Assembly: GCF_046267875.1 (NCBI RefSeq)
Contig: NZ_CP176502.1
Coordinates: forward strand, 1,550,001 to 1,614,000
From: Mannheimia glucosida
Lineage (GTDB): Bacteria > Pseudomonadota > Gammaproteobacteria > Enterobacterales > Pasteurellaceae
Direction: 5' to 3'
Length of the DNA stretch: 64,000 bases
Part shown: positions 59,837 to 64,000 of the stretch, one piece after another
How positions within the stretch are numbered: position 1 is the first letter of the stretch
Layout: the number at the start of each line of letters is the position of its first letter
The notes under the pieces: generated by a model
The model's input: only the letters and a program-made list of their open reading frames with translations
Databases searched by the model: none
Told to the model about the DNA's origin: nothing
Translations under genes and position numbers: made by a program

Positions 59837-61384
59837 ATGAGCGATAAATTCTCTTTTTTCTTTTACGATTATGAAAGTTTCGGCGTGAGTCCGGCGTTAG
59901 ATCGTCCGGCACAATTTGCCGGTATTCGAACCGATGCGGATTTTAATATTATCGGTGAACCGGTAATGTTTTTTTGTAAGCAAACGCCGGATTATTTACC
60001 CAGCCCCGAAGCGGTGATGGTTACCGGGATTACACCGCAACAATGTAACGCTGAAGGTGTATCTGAGCCGGAATTTGCAGCCCGAATTCACGCTGAATTT
60101 AGCCGAGCGAATACTTGTACTATCGGTTATAACAATATTCGTTATGATGATGAGATGACCCGTTATACCTTCTTCCGCAATTTTTACGATCCTTATGAAT
60201 ATAGCTGGAAAAACGGTAATTCACGTTGGGATTTATTGGATTTAGTGCGTGCCTGCTATGCGTTACGACCTGATGGTATTGAGTGGCCAACAGACGAAGC
60301 GGGTATGCCGAGTTTTAAGTTGGAAAACCTCACCAAAGCCAATGGGATTGCTCACGAAAATGCACACGATGCGATGTCTGATGTGTATGCCACCATTGCA
60401 ATGGCAAAATTAATTAAGCAAAAACAGCCGAAACTGTTCGATTTTTTCTTCAATTTACGCAGTAAAAAAGAGGTGGAGAAGTTAATTGACACCGGCGAAA
60501 TGACACCGCTTGTACACGTTTCCGGTATGCTGGGCAATTATCGGGGCAATACCGCTTGGGTTGTGCCGCTTGCTTGGCACCCAACTAACCAAAACGCCGT
60601 AATTGTGTGTGATTTATCGGGCGATATGAATGGTTTATTGACTGAAAATGCGGAGGTTTTACGCCAACGCTTATACACCAAACGAGATGAATTAGCCGAA
60701 AATGAGCTACCTGTGCCGTTGAAATTAGTGCATATTAATAAATGTCCGATTTTAGCACCGGCAAAAACCTTGTTACCTGAAAATGCAGAGCGGTTAGGTA
60801 TTGATAGAGCATTATGTTTAGAAAATTTGAAAGCTCTCAAAGCTCAGAAATCATTAGTGCGAGAAAAAGTGCTGGAAATCTTTACTGACGAACGCACATT
60901 TGAGCCTTCGGCCAATGTAGAAACCACTTTGTATGATGGCTTTTTCTCGCCTGCGGATAAAAATAATATGGCGATTTTACGCACGCTACCACCTGAAGAT
61001 TTAGCCAATCACGGCTTGAAATTTGAAGATCCTCGAGTAGATGCGTTACTATTCCATTACCGAGCAAGGCACTATCCACAAACACTCAGTCGAGCCGAGC
61101 AGATCAAATGGCAGAAACATTGCAACCAGCAAATTGAGGCAAAAGCCGAACAATTCGCCCAATCGATTGACGACTTGTTCCAACAACATCACGATAATCC
61201 GGCAAAGGTAAAATTATTGGAAAACTTGACCGCTTACGCAGAGCAGATTTCGCAACAACAAGCGGTCATTTATGGTCAAAATGTTGCAAAAGATGAAAAA
61301 TTGCTGAGCGAGCTTAACAGAGTAGCGGAACAGCCTCTAGATAAAACCGAAAAGCTCAAGATGTTAAAAGAGTTGATTAAATGA
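59837..61384 (+). CDS. sbcB: Exodeoxyribonuclease I
   Basis: A 515-aa 3'-5' single-strand exonuclease (E. coli 475 aa). The DEDDh exonuclease domain begins at FFFYDYESFG (Asp/Glu metal ligands near 10-12) and has CTIGYNNIRYDDEMTRYTFF near 92-111 and NGIAHENAHDAMSDVYATI near 170-188. The ExoI SH3-like and C-terminal helical domains follow. The C-terminus is some 30-40 aa longer than the E. coli enzyme. An uptake signal lies near 61260. It overlaps the next gene by ATGA. Confidence 0.95.
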   Translation: MSDKFSFFFYDYESFGVSPALDRPAQFAGIRTDADFNIIGEPVMFFCKQTPDYLPSPEAVMVTGITPQQCNAEGVSEPEFAARIHAEFSRANTCTIGYNNIRYDDEMTRYTFFRNFYDPYEYSWKNGNSRWDLLDLVRACYALRPDGIEWPTDEAGMPSFKLENLTKANGIAHENAHDAMSDVYATIAMAKLIKQKQPKLFDFFFNLRSKKEVEKLIDTGEMTPLVHVSGMLGNYRGNTAWVVPLAWHPTNQNAVIVCDLSGDMNGLLTENAEVLRQRLYTKRDELAENELPVPLKLVHINKCPILAPAKTLLPENAERLGIDRALCLENLKALKAQKSLVREKVLEIFTDERTFEPSANVETTLYDGFFSPADKNNMAILRTLPPEDLANHGLKFEDPRVDALLFHYRARHYPQTLSRAEQIKWQKHCNQQIEAKAEQFAQSIDDLFQQHHDNPAKVKLLENLTAYAEQISQQQAVIYGQNVAKDEKLLSELNRVAEQPLDKTEKLKMLKELIK

Positions 61385-61980
61385 CAATAGATAATTTACC
61401 GCTAGAACAGCACCCGTTTGACCCTATTTTGCCTGAACAAGCAACAGTGGTGATGGTCGGCACTTTTCCCCCAACATCGGAAAAGCGTTGTATGGAATTT
61501 CATTACCCGAATTTCCAAAATGATATGTGGCGAATTATGGGCAATATTTTTTATGATGACCCTGACTATTTCCGAGTGGGCGAAGAAAAACGCTTTGACC
61601 CTGTTCAGATTGAGGCATTTTTGCGAGAAAAGGGCATTGCTCTTTGTTCTTCGGCAAAAACAGCGATTCGTTTAAAAGGAAATGCTTCAGATAAAGATTT
61701 AAAAATTGTTGATCCTATCGATATGGACGAACTGTTGCTCAAATTACCTAAACTGAAATGGTTATTTACCACAGGTGGTTTGGCAACCGATACATTGCTC
61801 GGTTTATTGCCGGAAAAACACAAAGCACCGAAAACCAATGAATGGGTGGTCTATCCTTATTCCGCCACAAGAGAACTTTATTTATATCGTCTGCCTTCGA
61901 CTTCGAGAGCTTATCCACTCAGCTTAGCCAACAAAACCGAAGCCTATCGCCAATTTTTTAGGACTGCCGGCTTAATTTAA
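61381..61980 (+). CDS. Uracil-DNA glycosylase-family protein
   Basis: A 199-aa protein of the UDG superfamily: VVMVGTFPPTSEKRC near residues 24-38 is the motif 1 position, followed by FHYPNFQNDMWRIMGNIF, KWLFTTGGLATDTLLGLL and RLPSTSRAYPLSL near 173-185, which occupies motif 2 (P-S-T/S). The catalytic residue set differs from Ung and Mug, so base specificity is unknown. It is translationally coupled to sbcB (ATGA overlap), which supports a DNA-repair role. Confidence 0.8.
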   Translation: MTIDNLPLEQHPFDPILPEQATVVMVGTFPPTSEKRCMEFHYPNFQNDMWRIMGNIFYDDPDYFRVGEEKRFDPVQIEAFLREKGIALCSSAKTAIRLKGNASDKDLKIVDPIDMDELLLKLPKLKWLFTTGGLATDTLLGLLPEKHKAPKTNEWVVYPYSATRELYLYRLPSTSRAYPLSLANKTEAYRQFFRTAGLI

Positions 61981-61991
61981 GGATAAATAAA

Positions 61992-62810
61992 ATGAAATAT
62001 GATTTACACGCCCACAGTACTGCCTCTGATGGTGTACTTTCCCCGACTGAATTGGTTCAACGTGCGGTGGAGCAAGGGGTAACAATGTTAGCTTTAACCG
62101 ATCACGATACGATTTCGGGCATTAGAGAGGCGAAAAATTTTGCCCAAAATCAACCGCTTGAGTTTATCTCTGGGGTGGAAATCTCAATTTTATGGCAAGA
62201 GAAAAGCATTCATCTTGCAGCGTTGAATATTGATGAAAACAACGAGGAATTGGTGAGGTTTTTGGATAACCAAGCCCAATTAAGGGAAGCACGAGCGGTC
62301 GAAATTGGCGAAAAATTAGCAAAAGTCGGGATTGCGAATGCCTATGAGGGGGCAAAAGCGTTGGCAACAGGGGAGGTAACTCGAGCACATTATGGGCGTT
62401 TTTTGTATGAAAAAGGCTATGTACGTAATATTGAACACGCCTTTAAACGTTATTTGGGAATGGGAAAACCTGCCTATGTGAAACCGAGATGGAGCAGTTT
62501 AGAAGAAGCGGTGAATGTCACCCACATCGCAGGCGGTGTAATTTCGATTGCTCACCCATTACGCTATAAAATGACTGCTCGTTGGGTTCGCCGTTTAATT
62601 GCAGATTTCAAGCAAGCCGGAGGCGATGGCATTGAAGTATCAGGCTGCGGACAAACACCCGACCAACGGCAATTACTTACCCGTTGGGCAAAAGAGTTTG
62701 ATTTATATGGCTCGGTTGGTTCTGATTTCCACTATCCAACCGGCTGGATTGAGCTCGGTAAAAGTTTGGAATTACCCAAAGAATGTAAACCGATTTGGAC
62801 GTTATTCTAG
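61992..62810 (+). CDS. rnm: PHP-domain 5'-3' exoribonuclease RNase AM (YciV/TrpH)
   Basis: A 272-aa PHP phosphoesterase (E. coli YciV, about 293 aa). Metal-binding motifs are DLHAHSTASDG, LTDHDTISG, GVEIS, AHPLRYK and GSDFHYP. RNase AM trims 5' ends of 5S and 23S rRNA and degrades short nucleotides. It follows the UDG-like gene by 11 bases, completing an sbcB-UDG-rnm operon. Confidence 0.92.
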   Translation: MKYDLHAHSTASDGVLSPTELVQRAVEQGVTMLALTDHDTISGIREAKNFAQNQPLEFISGVEISILWQEKSIHLAALNIDENNEELVRFLDNQAQLREARAVEIGEKLAKVGIANAYEGAKALATGEVTRAHYGRFLYEKGYVRNIEHAFKRYLGMGKPAYVKPRWSSLEEAVNVTHIAGGVISIAHPLRYKMTARWVRRLIADFKQAGGDGIEVSGCGQTPDQRQLLTRWAKEFDLYGSVGSDFHYPTGWIELGKSLELPKECKPIWTLF

Positions 62811-62814
62811 TGTT

Positions 62815-62846
62815 ATCGGGGCAAATAATTTTCCCCGATTTTTTTA
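62815..62846. terminator. Bidirectional terminator after rnm
   Basis: ATCGGGG (62815-62821) pairs with CCCCGAT (62833-62839), followed by T7. It reaches the stop of the convergent efe-cluster gene. Confidence 0.8.
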
Positions 62847-63464
62847 TTTTACTTTAACTTGATTAAAGTCTGCCATTACTACACCTAGTTCGGAAACCAG
62901 CTCACTGATTTTTGCCATATCCGGCTTTTCAGCGTTCAGATTAATTCGCATTAAACCGAGAATACGTTCAAATTTGCCATAATGGGGAAGACTGATTTCC
63001 CGTACTGCTTTTTCCTGTTTTACCCAATTCTTGCCAAACTGATAAGCCGCCCATTTGATTTTGGCGATCTCTTGAGTCGGCACGGTTTGAGCAAGCTCTA
63101 CATAAAGCGGTGTCATTTTTGCCACAAAATCCTGATGTTTTTTGGCATAACCGCTAGGGTTTTGTTCTTTTTCAAACGCATAGAGTTTTTTAGAAAGGCT
63201 CTCTAAGTTTTCAGCATTGGGTGTTTCAATCGCTTTTTTCAGAGCGGTCTGTACTTCAACTCCGGCGAGGGAATCGTGCTGGGTAATCTGCTCAAAATCG
63301 TGCTGTAAAGCGGTCAAATTTTGGCTGGATTTTGCAAAATCCCCTTTTTTACTCTCTGCCATTGCATCGGAAAGCTGAACAAATAAGGGGCTGACATTCA
63401 CTTTGGCAAGCAATAACGTACTCGAAAAGAGTAACGGAATCAGCACTAAGGTTTTTAATTTCAT
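62844..63464 (-). CDS. Periplasmic protein of the ferrous-iron (efe) cluster
   Basis: A 206-aa exported protein with a signal peptide (MKLKTLVLIPLLFSSTLLLA) and an all-helical mature part (AMAESKKGDFAKSSQNL, PLYVELAQTVPTQEIAKIKWAAYQFGKNW, ISLPHYGKFERILGLMRIN). It follows efeB by 19 bases. The helical periplasmic region looks like the N-terminal extension of long FTR1-type iron permeases, but no membrane permease domain follows. It may be a stand-alone periplasmic partner or a split piece of such a permease; I am not certain of the family. Confidence 0.65.
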   Translation of the reverse strand: MKLKTLVLIPLLFSSTLLLAKVNVSPLFVQLSDAMAESKKGDFAKSSQNLTALQHDFEQITQHDSLAGVEVQTALKKAIETPNAENLESLSKKLYAFEKEQNPSGYAKKHQDFVAKMTPLYVELAQTVPTQEIAKIKWAAYQFGKNWVKQEKAVREISLPHYGKFERILGLMRINLNAEKPDMAKISELVSELGVVMADFNQVKVK

Positions 63465-63483
63465 TCTATTTTCCTTTTCTTCC

Positions 63484-64000
63484 TTAAATTAAATCAAACA
63501 AGGCTTTGCCAAGGTAGTCATTTTCATCTTTTACACCGGCAAAACAGGCAAATAAACCACTGCCGATATGAGTGATGTATTCATTCATTTTATCTACATT
63601 GCCAAGAGCATTTTGGATTTTGATAAATTGCTCCGGACTTTGTTGGAAAGAGACAAACAACAACCCTGAGTCAAATTGTCCTTTATCATCAATACCGCTG
63701 GAATAGGAAAATGAACGGCGTAGGATCTTCAGCCCCGTTTTATTGGCAATATGAGCGTGTGAAACTTCCGGAATTACTGCATTGCCTTTTTCGTCTTTTT
63801 TGGCTAAATCTAATTTATCAAATTCGTGCTGATGCCCGATACCGGCTCCGGAATCACGGTGACGACCAAAGGTTTCTTCTTGGGATTGCAGATGGGTGCG
63901 ATCCCAAGTTTCCAAGAACATTTTAACACGGCGAACGGCTAAGTAAGAACCGCCTTTCAGCCAGCCGTCTTGCTGCACCCATACGGTGTTTTCCTGATCT
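63484..64000 (-). CDS. efeB: Deferrochelatase/DyP-type peroxidase EfeB, 3' part
   Basis: The C-terminal 172 or so codons of a DyP-type heme peroxidase; the gene runs off the right edge (the frame continues as NTVWVQQDGW at the end of the window). EfeB signatures are KGGSYLAVRRVKMFLETWDR, FGRHRDSGAGIG, the heme-ligand region VSHAHIANK, and RRSFSYSSGI and LLFVSFQQSPEQF. In the EfeUOB system it acts in the periplasm on heme or ferrous iron. Its neighbours beyond the edge are expected to be the other efe genes. Confidence 0.9.
   Translation of the reverse strand, partial: DQENTVWVQQDGWLKGGSYLAVRRVKMFLETWDRTHLQSQEETFGRHRDSGAGIGHQHEFDKLDLAKKDEKGNAVIPEVSHAHIANKTGLKILRRSFSYSSGIDDKGQFDSGLLFVSFQQSPEQFIKIQNALGNVDKMNEYITHIGSGLFACFAGVKDENDYLGKALFDLI

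Noticed and set aside
1..64000. CRISPR array
   Set aside because: No regularly spaced direct repeats seen; the short repeated motifs are uptake signals or integrase arm-like repeats.

Overview
The window is chromosomal DNA of a gammaproteobacterium of the family Pasteurellaceae. The evidence is gene content (serC, glnD, dnaB-ycgL-nrdR, bamE, gdhA, glnS, efp/epmB, asnS, sbcB all match Haemophilus/Actinobacillus-type proteins), moderate to low GC, and many copies of the 9-mer ACAAGCGGT or its complement. That 9-mer is the core DNA-uptake signal of the Actinobacillus pleuropneumoniae/Mannheimia/Bibersteinia branch; the Haemophilus-type signal AAGTGCGGT is not the prevalent one. I cannot name the species. 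Several signals stand as inverted pairs between genes and serve as transcription terminators.

Layout. 1-10.3 kb holds core metabolism and transport: hisC, aroA, an SH3-domain membrane protein, a PiT phosphate transporter with its DUF47 partner, serC, a Ca/Na antiporter and glnD. 10.4-14.2 kb is a four-gene iron-siderophore ABC transporter (binding protein, two permeases, ATPase) behind a good Fur box. 14.3-16.5 kb is dnaB-ycgL-nrdR. 16.6-22.7 kb is the most unusual block: a very large (1386 aa) protein with an N-terminal Mrr-like nuclease and a STAND NTPase core, the layout of Avs/AVAST anti-phage sensors. It lies between a LysR regulator gene carrying an in-frame stop and a flavin oxidoreductase gene. 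22.8-24.8 kb holds a VanZ protein and the yedE/yedF selenium/sulfur pair. 25-32 kb is a complete sugar-type ABC transporter with an FGGY kinase and an AraC regulator, substrate unknown. 32-36.4 kb holds an EamA transporter, cspD, a DUF1439 protein, a tiny glycine-rich lipoprotein, tgt, a hemerythrin and a TusA-like protein.

36.3-41 kb is a second iron locus: a TonB-dependent receptor, a secreted Fes-like esterase and a divergent AraC-type regulator with a probable Fur site. It may feed the ABC transporter at 10-14 kb. 41-45.7 kb holds yhbP, ubiX, yqgA, a SirB2 protein, darP, pmbA and hpt. 45.7-47.0 kb is the scar of an integrative element at a tRNA-Ile2(CAU) gene: a truncated tyrosine integrase, two co-translated small ORFs, repeated TACCCTTAAA motifs and a degenerate copy of the tRNA 3' end. 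47-64 kb is mainly housekeeping (pgeF, ridA, yejK, bamE, gdhA, glnS, efp, epmB, asnS, sbcB, rnm). It also has a GC-richer LysR/NmrA/SnoaL cassette at 53.4-55.5 kb and ends inside efeB of a ferrous-iron uptake locus.

Best leads: the Avs-like single-gene defence candidate and its insertion context; a possible CRP-controlled small RNA between gdhA and glnS; the decayed tRNA-linked element; the catecholate-type iron acquisition pair; and the orphan kinase/ABC locus. All calls come from reading the sequence and recalled family knowledge; no database search was run.
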